A stretch of DNA of 64,000 nt from Streptosporangium carneum. Its GTDB lineage: Bacteria; Actinomycetota; Actinomycetes; Streptosporangiales; Streptosporangiaceae. Position 1 is the stretch's first letter, and each line of letters begins with the position of its first letter. Positions 44,612-52,754 of the stretch are shown piece after piece. Under the pieces are notes generated by a model. The model did no database searches. It saw nothing but the letters and a program-made list of their open reading frames with translations, and was not told the DNA's origin. The stretch is from the NCBI RefSeq assembly GCF_027922005.1, contig NZ_BSEV01000013.1, positions 63,384 to 127,383 on the forward strand, in the 5' to 3' direction. Position numbers and translations under genes: made by a program.

Positions 44612-45871
44612 TCAGCGGGCCGTGACCCGTACGGGGAACCTCTTGACGCCGTTGACGAAGTTGCTGCGGACGTAGGTGACCTCGCCCGCCCGCTCGATGC
44701 TCTCGAGCCGCGGCAGCAGCGTCTCGAACATCAGCCGCATCTCCATCCTGGCCAGGCTGTTGCCCAGGCAGAAGTGCGGGCTGCCCTTGCCGAAGGCGAG
44801 GTGGTCGTTGGGGGTGCGGGTGACGTCGAGTTCGTACGGCTTCGCGAACACCTCCTCGTCGCGGTTGCCGGAGGCGAACCACATCACGACCTTGTCGCCC
44901 GCCCTGACACGGCGGCCGTGAAGCTCCACGTCGCGGGTCGCCGTCCTGCGGAAGTGGTACACCGGGCTCGCCCAGCGCAGCAGCTCCTCGACCGCGGCGG
45001 GGATCAGCTCGGGCCTGTCCCGCAGCAGGGCGAGCTGGTCGGGATTGTCGATCAACGCCAGCATCGAGTGACTGATCGCGTGCCGGGTCGTCTCGTTCCC
45101 CGCCACGACGAGGAGCAGGAAGTAGTTGTCGAACTCGGTCGCGGTGAGCGGCTCGCCGTCCTGGGGGACGCGGTTCACCAGCTTGCTGACCAGGTCGTCG
45201 CCGTCGCCGCCGCGTCGCCGGCGGGCGAGCTCCCGGCCGTACTCGAACACCTCGAGCGCGCTCGGCGACCGGAACGGCAGGTGTTTGTACTTCTCGCTCT
45301 CCGCGTCGGACAACAGGACGTCGGCGTAGTCGGGGTCGTTGTTGCCGATCATCTTGTTGCCCCAGTCGATCAGCTGACCGGTGTGGTCCTCGGGCACGTC
45401 CAGCATGCGGGCCAGCACCTGGATCGGGAAGTCGGCGCTGATCTCGCGGACGAAGTCGAACTCCCGCTTGTGCAGTGCCGCGTCGACCGTGGCGCGGGTC
45501 AGACCGCGCAGGAACTCCTCGTACCTCTGCAACGCTCTGGCCCCGAAGTCACGCTGGAGCAGCCTGCGCAGCGCGCGGTGCCGTACGCCGTCGGATTCGA
45601 GCATGGAACGCCGGATCTTGATGAGGTCGTCGTCGACCTCCTCCAGGTTGACGAACCGCGTTGAGGTGAACGTCTCGGCGTCCCGGTCGACGGCGACGAT
45701 GTCCTCGTGTCGGGTGATCGACCAGAATCCCGCGTTCGGCGCCGGTTCCGGGTTCCAGTGGACCGGATCCTCGCGGCGGAGCAGGTCGAAACGCTCCCAG
45801 GCCCGGTTCCGCTCGAAGGCGTCGAGGTCGGTGAGGTCGACGCCGGTGAGGTCGAGAGGGCTGCTGACCAT
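44612..45871 (-). CDS. Cytochrome P450
   Basis: 419 residues. I-helix AGNETTR at 257-263, ExxR at 296-299 (EELLRW), heme loop FGKGSPHFCLG with the ligand Cys368. N-terminal SSPLDLTGVDLTDLDAFERN. Overall pattern, including HFCLGNSLARMEMRLMFETL, resembles the CYP124/125/142-like bacterial P450s; substrate not assignable. A ferredoxin-like relic lies 584 bp upstream in opposite orientation. Confidence 0.95.
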   Translation of the reverse strand: MVSSPLDLTGVDLTDLDAFERNRAWERFDLLRREDPVHWNPEPAPNAGFWSITRHEDIVAVDRDAETFTSTRFVNLEEVDDDLIKIRRSMLESDGVRHRALRRLLQRDFGARALQRYEEFLRGLTRATVDAALHKREFDFVREISADFPIQVLARMLDVPEDHTGQLIDWGNKMIGNNDPDYADVLLSDAESEKYKHLPFRSPSALEVFEYGRELARRRRGGDGDDLVSKLVNRVPQDGEPLTATEFDNYFLLLVVAGNETTRHAISHSMLALIDNPDQLALLRDRPELIPAAVEELLRWASPVYHFRRTATRDVELHGRRVRAGDKVVMWFASGNRDEEVFAKPYELDVTRTPNDHLAFGKGSPHFCLGNSLARMEMRLMFETLLPRLESIERAGEVTYVRSNFVNGVKRFPVRVTAR

Positions 45872-46454
45872 TGCGGTTCTCCTGCTTCTGACGACTTCCG
45901 GCGGTGTCCGGAGGCTTCTGACGGCTTCTGACGGTCAGGGGCGGTGGGCGTCGAGGGTGTCGCCGAGGATTCCACGGGAGCGTCTCGGCCTCGCTGGTGT
46001 CGTAGCCATACCCTTTCGAGGCCGTCGTCAGGGGCGGCCGTGTCCGGGAAGCGGGAGCGGCACGTCCGACGGTCCGTCGCCGCGCCTCTCAATTCATTTG
46101 AATCCGTACGATAATCGGGTCATGGGACGCCGACAAGACCGGTTGGCCGACACATAATGTTTGAGTCCAAATGACTTGTCGCCCCTGTTTTCCCGTGATG
46201 TCGTGGAGGGGTTCTCCGTTGCCCGGGATGCAGATTGCGCCGTCGGCGAGCGGTTTGGCGACCGCCTTGACCGGCGCGCGCGTGCCGCCATACTGTTTGG
46301 ATCCGAACAAGCCTTTCGATTTCCATGGTCGTCGTCGCGTTCACGAGGAATGCGTGAGCGTCGCACTCATGGCGGAAGCGATTTCGCGCCGACCGCCGGA
46401 TGGGGGTGTCGAGCCGTCCCGACGGAACCGCGGCCGCACGTTTCAGGGAGCGGC
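45872..46454. other. Long non-coding stretch upstream of the P450
   Basis: No gene convincingly supported. GC content drops between 46085 and 46330. A 73-codon minus-strand frame at 46089-46310 (starts MFGSKQYGGTRAPVKAV) has no recognised family and is left unannotated. Short repeats of GGCTTCTGACG occur near 45900-45935. Confidence 0.5.
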
Positions 46455-46837
46455 GTGCGGATTCTCGTCGGCCTGAACAGATGTCAGGGCCACGGTCGGT
46501 GCGCTTTCGCCGCGTCGGCCGTCTTCGCCCTCGACGACGGGGGAGGCCGACCTTCCGCCTCGGGGCGGCCGACGGCCGCGTCTTCGCGGAACCCGGCGAG
46601 ACGCCGCGCGAGGGGGCCGAGGAGGCGGCCGACGCCCGCCCGCCGTGGGTGAGCGCCCCGAGGGGTGATCCCGCGACGTCCGTCGCCGATCCGGCCGCGG
46701 TCGCCGACGCGCCGACGGGAGATCCGCGCGTCATGACCTGGTTTCCAAATGTGTTTTATCGTCAAATGATCACGCTGCGGGCGGAATCGGTCACTGTCCA
46801 TAACCTCACAGCCGTTTGTGGCCGACCCATCGTCTAG
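46455..46837 (+). pseudogene. Frameshifted 3Fe-4S ferredoxin
   Basis: From the GTG at 46455 the frame reads VRILVGLNRCQGHGRCAFAA then SAVFALDDGG, the N-terminal half of a P450-type 3Fe-4S ferredoxin (CxxHxxC). One base must be missing in the G-run at 46540-46546; after it, the next frame reads RPTFRLGAADGRVFAEPGE and EEAADARPPWV, the expected second half. The third cluster ligand, normally AADACP, is Arg here (AADARP). The frame then runs on without family similarity to 46837. Degenerate ferredoxin beside a P450. Confidence 0.7.
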
Positions 46838-46872
46838 GATCGGCAAGGTCTGAGCAATTAAGACATCTCCGC

Positions 46873-46895
46873 CGACCGGCCCGGAAAGCCGGTCG
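46873..46895. promoter_or_regulatory. Leader hairpin upstream of MarR
   Basis: CGACCGGC (46873-46880) pairs with GCCGGTCG (46888-46895), loop CCGGAAA. It lies 40 bp before the MarR start and could be a terminator of the relic transcript or a leader structure. Confidence 0.35.
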
Positions 46896-46935
46896 AGCGG
46901 TCTCCCCCGGCACGGTCGACCCTGAGGAGCTGTTT

Positions 46936-47463
46936 GTGAGCGGCGCGCACACCCTGCGGCAGACCGAAGAAGCCGTGTCGGGGAAGCTCGAGGGCCTGGA
47001 GCTGGATTTCCGGGCGATGACCGCGATATCAAACCTCTACCGGGTCGCCTCGTCCATCCGGAATCACTTCGAGCAGACGGTGCTCAAGGAAGCGGATCTC
47101 ACCTGGACCGCCTTCGTGGTGCTGTGGGTCGTGTGGATCTGGGAATCGATAGAGAACCGTCATGTCGCCGCCGAGGCCGGCATCACAAAGGGCACCCTGA
47201 CCGGGGTCGCGCAGACACTCGAAAATCGTGGGCTGATCGTTCGGGATATCCCCGCGAGTGACCGCAGGCGCACTGTTTTCTCCCTCACTCCGCAGGGAGA
47301 GAAACTCATGACCACGCTCTTTCCCGAGTTCAACCGGGAAGAGCAGTTCGTGCTCGACGGACTCGGCGACCGGCGATTGACCGAACTGGGCGGCATGCTG
47401 CGGCACATCCTGAAGCACCTGGAGAACGCGGGCCCCGACCGGAGGTCCTCCCGCAACTCCTAG
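46936..47463 (+). CDS. MarR family transcriptional regulator
   Basis: 175 residues from the GTG at 46936 with GAGGAG 6 bases upstream. Winged helix: NRHVAAEAGITKGTLTGVAQ, LENRGLIVRDIPASDRRRTV, LTPQGEKLMTTLFPEF. The N-terminal dimerisation helix (ISNLYRVASSIRNHFEQTVL) is typical. Neighbours are the P450 region and a methyltransferase; target not deducible. Confidence 0.88.
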   Translation: MSGAHTLRQTEEAVSGKLEGLELDFRAMTAISNLYRVASSIRNHFEQTVLKEADLTWTAFVVLWVVWIWESIENRHVAAEAGITKGTLTGVAQTLENRGLIVRDIPASDRRRTVFSLTPQGEKLMTTLFPEFNREEQFVLDGLGDRRLTELGGMLRHILKHLENAGPDRRSSRNS

Positions 47464-47686
47464 AGCGGCGTCGCGGGGACGGGTGGTCACGGCGCAGGCC
47501 CCGGACCCGGGGGCGGGGCCGGTCGCCCCGCCCGGGGCCGAGATCGAGGCGACCGCGCCCCTCGTCCTCACGGCCGCCCGCGGGCAGGATCGCCGCGGGG
47601 ATTCTTTGCCGTTTCCGGCCGGGAGATTTTCCTGACCGTCGGCGGACGCCGGGGACGCGGTCCGGTCACGCTCCTAAATTGGGGCC

Positions 47687-48466
47687 ATGACAAAGCGTGC
47701 TTACACGACACGCCGGAGATCAAGCCTCGCCTACCAATTGGTCTACGCGCTGCGCAACCCGCAGAAGGTGTGGCCCTATCTGAAGCGTGTGAGGCGTGAC
47801 GCGAAGCTCCGGGCGACCACCCGGGACCATGTCTCCTACTATCGCGAGGTGATGCGCTCGGACATAGCGGAGAAAAGCCCGGAGGCCGCGGTCGGCAGCC
47901 ACAGCAGGAAAAGCTGGTTGCGCATCGGGAAAATGCAGTTCGACTATCTGATCGACCACGGGCTCACGCCACAGGACCGCGTGCTGGACATCGGCTGCGG
48001 GAACCTCAGGCTCGGCTGGCGGCTCATCGGATATCTCGAACCCGGCAACTACTACGGCATCGACATCTCACCCGAGATCCTGCTGGCCGCCGCCAACACG
48101 CTTTCCAAGAACGGCCTGCGGGACAAGGTTCCGCACCTCGGTCTGGTGAAGGACCTTACCTTCGACATGCTTCCCGACGCCTATTTCACGGTCGTCAACG
48201 CGCACAGCGTTTTCTCCCACAGCCCGATCGGGGTGATCGACGAGTGCATGCGGCACGTGGGCCGGATCATGCGTGAGGACGGCTTTTTCGACTTCACCTT
48301 CGACCGCACGGAGAAGGACGAGCACCATGTGCTCAGAGAGGATTTCTACTACCGGACGGAAACGCTCGTCGACCTCGCCGCCCGGCACGGCCTCAAAGCC
48401 ACGTTCATGGACGACTGGGAGCGGCTCCCGCACAAGCAGTCCAAGATCCGCGTCACCCACGGCTGA
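47687..48466 (+). CDS. Class I SAM-dependent methyltransferase
   Basis: 259 residues. A basic N-terminal region (RRSSLAYQLVYALRNPQKVW) precedes the domain. Motif I DRVLDIGCGNLRLGWRLIGY, acidic motif YYGIDISPEILLAA, then VVNAHSVFSHSPIGVIDEC. Related to methyltransferases found beside glycan or lipid biosynthesis genes, but no such neighbour is here. Confidence 0.85.
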   Translation: MTKRAYTTRRRSSLAYQLVYALRNPQKVWPYLKRVRRDAKLRATTRDHVSYYREVMRSDIAEKSPEAAVGSHSRKSWLRIGKMQFDYLIDHGLTPQDRVLDIGCGNLRLGWRLIGYLEPGNYYGIDISPEILLAAANTLSKNGLRDKVPHLGLVKDLTFDMLPDAYFTVVNAHSVFSHSPIGVIDECMRHVGRIMREDGFFDFTFDRTEKDEHHVLREDFYYRTETLVDLAARHGLKATFMDDWERLPHKQSKIRVTHG

Positions 48467-48666
48467 CGAAGCCCGCGTGCCCGGGCTTCCGATGTTCCGA
48501 GCGCGTCCGGGGCGGTCACCCGGAAGACTGCCCCCATGACTTCTGTACGGCCTGACGCCCTCTCCCGTACGGTCCCGGCACGAACCGCCGATTCCGTGCC
48601 CCGCACCGGGGCCGCCGACGGGTGAATCCGGTGCGGTCGTGCTCCGTCGTGCGTCACGATGAGGCG

Positions 48667-49779
48667 ATGAGCGATCCTTCCGGGTTCGACGGAGACCGGG
48701 CCGAGTTCGACGGGGACCGGCCTGAGCTCGACGCGGGCCGTTCACAGGGCGATGCCGTTCGGCCCGAGGCGGGCGCAGGTCGGACCGGAGCGGGCATGGA
48801 TCGGCCCGAGGCGGAGGCGGCCGGTCCCTGGCTTGGCCGGATACTTCGCGAGGGGGCGACGCCGGGGATGTTGGAGGCGTTGGCCGAGGGGTTGTCGCCG
48901 GCGGATCTGCAGACGTTGCTGCTGGCCGTCTACCGGCGTCGTGCCGCCGCCGTCACGCCCGGCGGCCTGCTCCGGCAGTACGAGCACAACCGTTTCGTCG
49001 CGCCTTCGCCGGTCGACGCGGGCGAGCTGGCACGTCTGGACGTCCTCGTCCACGAGTGCTTCGCCCGGCACGGCTTCACCGCTCTCGCGCTGTCGCCGGT
49101 CGCTCCGCTGGGCGTCAACTCCGTCGTGGCGACCGTCAGCCAGGACAAGGCGCTGACGACGGTCCGCAACACCGAGGTCGTCGCGGACGCGACCAACGTC
49201 CTGGCCCTGGAATGCGCGGTCCGTCGCGGGGGGCTGCTGCGGGCCGACACCCGCTCCAGGCAGCGGGTACGGCTCGCCGCCACGCACCGGGTCCTGCGCG
49301 CGCAGGTGTTCGGACCCGGCATGACGGCGCACTTCAAGCTGATGGGGCTGTGCACCGCCGGTCGTGACGAGGGCTCGTTCAGGTTCGAGACGGAGGCCCT
49401 CGTCGAGCACGTCGGCGTGCACCTCGATGTCGTCGAGAGGGCCCGCGCACTCAGCCGTCACACCTCGGCGGTGTGCGTGTCCTTCACCGACCTGAGCGGA
49501 GGACGGCACCGCGAGGCGCTGCGTGAGCACGTCCTGGACCGCCTGGCCGCGAGACACCCCGGCGTCGCCTTCGTCTTCGACGACGACCGTGCGACAGGCC
49601 GCGGCTACTACACCGGGGTCTCTTTCGGGATCGACGTCACCACCCCGGAGGGGGAGCCCGTCAACATCGGCGACGGCGGATTCACCACCTGGACCGCCGC
49701 TCTCCTCAGCAACGCCAAGGAACGCCTGCTCATCAGCGGTCTTGGCCTCGAACGCCTGTGCGCTCTCGCCGCGCGCTGA
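48667..49779 (+). CDS. Conserved hypothetical protein, possibly class II aaRS-like
   Basis: 370 residues from the ATG at 48667. The first ~50 residues are repetitive (FDGDR, LDAGR types). The body contains APLGVNSVVATVSQDKALTT, VRNTEVVADATNVLALECAV, AHFKLMGLCTAGRDEGSFRF and NIGDGGFTTWTAALLSNAKE. The layout (conserved Arg/Glu blocks, C-terminal GLGLERL) is reminiscent of class II synthetase-like folds such as HisZ, but no catalytic role can be assigned. Confidence 0.7.
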   Translation: MSDPSGFDGDRAEFDGDRPELDAGRSQGDAVRPEAGAGRTGAGMDRPEAEAAGPWLGRILREGATPGMLEALAEGLSPADLQTLLLAVYRRRAAAVTPGGLLRQYEHNRFVAPSPVDAGELARLDVLVHECFARHGFTALALSPVAPLGVNSVVATVSQDKALTTVRNTEVVADATNVLALECAVRRGGLLRADTRSRQRVRLAATHRVLRAQVFGPGMTAHFKLMGLCTAGRDEGSFRFETEALVEHVGVHLDVVERARALSRHTSAVCVSFTDLSGGRHREALREHVLDRLAARHPGVAFVFDDDRATGRGYYTGVSFGIDVTTPEGEPVNIGDGGFTTWTAALLSNAKERLLISGLGLERLCALAAR

Positions 49780-49811
49780 ACGGCGCCCAGAGCCCGAAGG
49801 CCCCAGGAGCG

Positions 49812-49906
49812 TCCGGCGTCCGAAGCCCTCAGGGGGCATTCATCCGGCGTCCGAAGCTCTCAGGGGGGCATCCGTCCGGCGTCCGAAGCTCTCAGGGGGG
49901 CACCCA
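49812..49906. repeat. 32-bp tandem repeat x3 downstream of the conserved hypothetical gene
   Basis: Copies start at 49812, 49843 and 49875 with core TCCGGCGTCCGAAGC, then CTCAGGGGGGCA. Lies between the hypothetical gene and the lipoprotein, ending about 75 bp before the latter's ATG. Confidence 0.85.
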
Positions 49907-49980
49907 AAGGTGCGTCGCTCCGTCCCAGGTCATCCTTGTGGGTGACGTGCGCCGTCATCCGTCTGGCTAAGGTGCTGCGC

Positions 49981-51006
49981 ATGCGTGCTCTCGGATGGAC
50001 GTTGGCGGTGGCGGGGCTGGTGCTGGCGGGTTGCGGCGGCGGGGGCGACCCGGGGCAGGACGGCGGGTTGCGGCAGGTGATGGCGCGCCTGGACGCGAGC
50101 GGGCCCGCGGCCGAATATCTCGAGTACGGCGACATGGCGCACTGGCGGAGCCTCGGCGTGGTCACCGAGAAGGGTCCCGGCCAGGACCGGCGCTGGCGGG
50201 TCGCCGTCACAGCGGGTTTCGGCGACTTCGGTGTGAACGGGACCAGGATCGCCGAGTCGACCGGTCTCAACGTGTTCGCCGCGGATCAGGGGGCGGTCTT
50301 CGGAGTCCCGCCGAAAAGCGCGATCCGTGTCGAGGGCAATCTGGACTCCGGCGACATCCGCGGCAAGCTGACCGCCCTGGGAGCCAAGCCCCGCGAGATC
50401 GGCGGGCAGGAAGGACTCTCCTTCGACGAGGACAACAAGATCAACCTGAGTGGGCCGCAGACCAAGCTCGGCCTGATCAACCAGTTCAATCAGGTCGTGG
50501 TGACGGACTCCGCGCTGGTGGCGGGCGCCGCGGCCGGACCGGTCGCCGCCGCTCTGGGCGACGGACCCTCCCTCGCGGACAGCCCGGATCACGCGGCGGT
50601 CGCCGACTGCCTCGGCGACGTCGTCTCCGCGATCGTCATGGCTCCCGCACAGCCGGGAGGGGTGACCCTGTACGGCGTCGGCCTGCGCAGGCCCGCGGGC
50701 ACGGCCGACAAGGCCGTCAACGTGGTGTGCGTGCTGCCGCGGATCGCAGGGGTCGGCAAGACGTTCAAGGACAGGTTCACCACGACCGCGAAGCTCGGCG
50801 GCAAGCCGCTGGGAGACCTGGTCGAGGCGGTCGCGCATGACGACGTGAAGTCGGGCGAGCGCACGGTGCACCGCGCCGTCATGACCGTCAAGCCCGACGG
50901 CCCGGTCATGCTGGCCAACCAGTTCCTGGTGCGCGGCGAGCTGGCGGCGCTCGCCGACCCCGCCGCCCCCGCGAACCCGCTCGATCTCGTGAAGCCCACC
51001 TCGTAG
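49981..51006 (+). CDS. Lipoprotein of unknown function
   Basis: 341 residues from the ATG at 49981. Signal MRALGWTLAVAGLVLAGC ends in a lipobox (LAGC) followed by GGGG. Mature part is alpha/beta without recognised catalytic motif; two Cys (AVADCLGD, VVCVLPRI) may form a disulfide. Low complexity at the C-terminus (ADPAAPANPL). A hairpin at 51254-51286 follows. Confidence 0.8.
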   Translation: MRALGWTLAVAGLVLAGCGGGGDPGQDGGLRQVMARLDASGPAAEYLEYGDMAHWRSLGVVTEKGPGQDRRWRVAVTAGFGDFGVNGTRIAESTGLNVFAADQGAVFGVPPKSAIRVEGNLDSGDIRGKLTALGAKPREIGGQEGLSFDEDNKINLSGPQTKLGLINQFNQVVVTDSALVAGAAAGPVAAALGDGPSLADSPDHAAVADCLGDVVSAIVMAPAQPGGVTLYGVGLRRPAGTADKAVNVVCVLPRIAGVGKTFKDRFTTTAKLGGKPLGDLVEAVAHDDVKSGERTVHRAVMTVKPDGPVMLANQFLVRGELAALADPAAPANPLDLVKPTS

Positions 51007-51253
51007 CCGAACAGCCCCGGCGTCGCCTCCCCGCGCGCACCGGGCACACCCGTGTCGGGCCCCGCTCTGGTCCGCACGACCAGCCCGAAGTGACTTTCTG
51101 TAACGTCTTGGGATCGCCGCACAGCGGTTACGGAGGAGTGGGACCGGACTTGGACGGTGTCCCGCTCAGTCGGCCCAGCCGACCGGCGGGACAGCCCGTC
51201 AAGGCGGGGTTTCGCGGGTCAGGGAGCACCCGCGCCGCCACCGTCTGGACGCC

Positions 51254-51286
51254 CGCCGAGCCGGCTGCTTGCCTGCCGGCTCGGCG
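51254..51286. terminator. Bidirectional terminator between lipoprotein and NTF2-like genes
   Basis: CGCCGAGCCGGC (51254-51265) pairs perfectly with GCCGGCTCGGCG (51275-51286), 9-base loop. It lies in the 311-bp gap between convergent genes; nothing else is seen in the gap. Confidence 0.8.
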
Positions 51287-51317
51287 CCCAGGCGTGCCCT
51301 GACTGAGAACGGCGTGG

Positions 51318-51743
51318 TCAGCCGCGCTTGGCGGGCGGCCAGCCGTGACCCCAGCCGCCCTGGACCATGGTCTGGAACGCCCACCCGTTCTCGGTGCGCA
51401 CCAGCAGGTCGGCGTAGTGCATGCGGTGCTCCTGGCCCTCGATCGTCATCGTCGCCTCGGTCTCCACGACCGCCAGGTTCGGGGTGAGAAGGCGCGGGGT
51501 GCGCGTCGAGCGCAGGTCGAGCCCGGCGGTGCCGCCCCCCATGGCCTCCTTCATCGCCTCGACGTACTCGGCTCGCGTCCACTGGCGGACGCTCGCGTGG
51601 CCGTCCGGCACGTCGGTGGCCACGTTCATCGGGAAGACCGCCAGGTCGGCCAGCTGCTCGATCGCGCCCTGCTCGGCCAGCGTGTCGTAGTCGGCGAACC
51701 ATTCCTCGATGCTCTTCAGTTCCTCGGCGCTCGGCTGGTACAT
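51318..51743 (-). CDS. NTF2/SnoaL-like protein
   Basis: 141 residues from the ATG at 51743, ribosome site AAGGAGG. Sequence pattern IEEWFADYDTLAEQGAIEQL, WTRAEYVEAMKEAMGG, NLAVVETEATMTIEGQEHRM, YADLLVRTENGWAFQTMVQG fits the cone-shaped SnoaL/NTF2 fold; role unknown. A palindrome overlaps the presumed transcription start. Confidence 0.8.
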   Translation of the reverse strand: MYQPSAEELKSIEEWFADYDTLAEQGAIEQLADLAVFPMNVATDVPDGHASVRQWTRAEYVEAMKEAMGGGTAGLDLRSTRTPRLLTPNLAVVETEATMTIEGQEHRMHYADLLVRTENGWAFQTMVQGGWGHGWPPAKRG

Positions 51744-51761
51744 GCTGCCCCTCCTTGTGTC

Positions 51762-51777
51762 GTACGGCGTACCGTAC
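51762..51777. promoter_or_regulatory. Operator-like palindrome at the NTF2-like gene promoter
   Basis: GTACGG (51762-51767), CGTA, CCGTAC (51772-51777). On the minus strand a -10-like TATAGT (51778-51783) directly precedes it, so a bound repressor would cover the transcription start. Confidence 0.6.
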
Positions 51778-51778
51778 A

Positions 51779-51949
51779 CTATACGGGACGCTGGCGCTCG
51801 TGTAGGACGACGTACCTGTCGATGCGCCAGAGCCGACCCGTCATCAGCGGCGTGGTGCCGAACACCGTCGGCCAGAGCTCCAGCACGACCAGCCCGTACG
51901 CGATCAGCGCGAACCCCGCCAGGCCGGTACGGCGAGCGGCGACGTCGGT
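51779..51949 (-). pseudogene. Small membrane-protein ORF (56 codons) without an in-frame start codon
   Basis: Minus-strand frame reading TDVAARRTGLAGFALIAYGL, VVLELWPTVFGTTPLMTGRL, WRIDRYVVLHERQRPV, then TAG. It has one transmembrane segment and a basic tail and looks like a real small protein. No ATG/GTG/TTG lies in frame between the preceding stop and the TM segment. A GTG overlapping the response-regulator stop (51954-51952) is 2 bases out of frame; removal of an AC duplication (GTGACACC to GTGACC) would restore a coupled start. Confidence 0.5.
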
Positions 51950-51950
51950 G

Positions 51951-52643
51951 TCACGGGAGGCGTGCGTCGGGGGCGCGGGAACCGGGGGAGCGGTGGCCGG
52001 TGAGGCCGTTCAGGTGGGCGTATACGACGGCGTGGACGCGGTCGCGCAGGTCGAGTTTGGCGAGGACGCGCGACACGTGTGTCTTGACGGTCTCCTCGCC
52101 GACGTGGAGGAGGGCGGCGATCTCGGCGTTGCTGCGTGCGTCGGCCAGCAGGAGCAGCACCTCGCGTTCCCGGGACGTCAGCCGCTCCACTTCCGGAGGG
52201 ACCACCGGAGGTTCGATGCTGGTGGTGAAGCGGGCGATCAGGCGGCGTGTCACGGAGGGGTCGATCAACGCGTCGCCGCGCGCGGCCACCCGGATCGCGG
52301 ACGTCATCTCCTCGGGCGGCAGGCTCTTGAGCAGGAAGCCGCTGGCTCCAGCGCGCAGCGCGCGGTAGACGTAGTCGTCGGTGTCGTAGGTGGTCAGCAC
52401 CAGCACCCTCGTGACGTTTCCCGGCGTGGACAGGATCGTCTCGGTGGCGGCCAGGCCGTCCAGCTTGGGCATTCGCACGTCCAGGACCGCCACGTCGGGG
52501 CGGAGTCTCGCGGTCTCGGCCACCGCCTCGTGGCCGTCGCCGACCTCGGCGACACAGTGCAGATCCGGCTGGGTTTCGAGGACCGCGCGCATACCGGAAC
52601 GGAACATCGCGTGGTCATCGGCGAGCAACACGCGCAGCGTCAC
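51951..52643 (-). CDS. NarL/LuxR-family response regulator
   Basis: 230 residues from a GTG at 52643. Receiver domain: RVLLADDHAMFRSGMRAVLE, phospho-acceptor Asp55 in VAVLDVRMPK, VLVLTTYDTDDY, ASGFLLKSLPPEEM. C-terminal LuxR HTH: LTSREREVLLLLADARSNAE, VGEETVKTHVSRVLAKLDLR. Encoded 111 bp after its kinase; likely controls the divergent operon at 54495. Confidence 0.94.
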   Translation of the reverse strand: MTLRVLLADDHAMFRSGMRAVLETQPDLHCVAEVGDGHEAVAETARLRPDVAVLDVRMPKLDGLAATETILSTPGNVTRVLVLTTYDTDDYVYRALRAGASGFLLKSLPPEEMTSAIRVAARGDALIDPSVTRRLIARFTTSIEPPVVPPEVERLTSREREVLLLLADARSNAEIAALLHVGEETVKTHVSRVLAKLDLRDRVHAVVYAHLNGLTGHRSPGSRAPDARLP

Positions 52644-52754
52644 GGAGTCTCCATCTCTCGCGGGCAGGAATCGTCTTCCGGACAGGGAACGTCTCACGGA
52701 CGGAGATCGTCTCGCGGACGGGGAATCGGTTCGGGGCGGAGCGGGTCTCCGCTT

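Noticed and set aside
46089-46310. 73-codon minus-strand frame in the AT-richer patch upstream of the P450
   Set aside because: No ribosome site, no family resemblance; open frame expected by chance.
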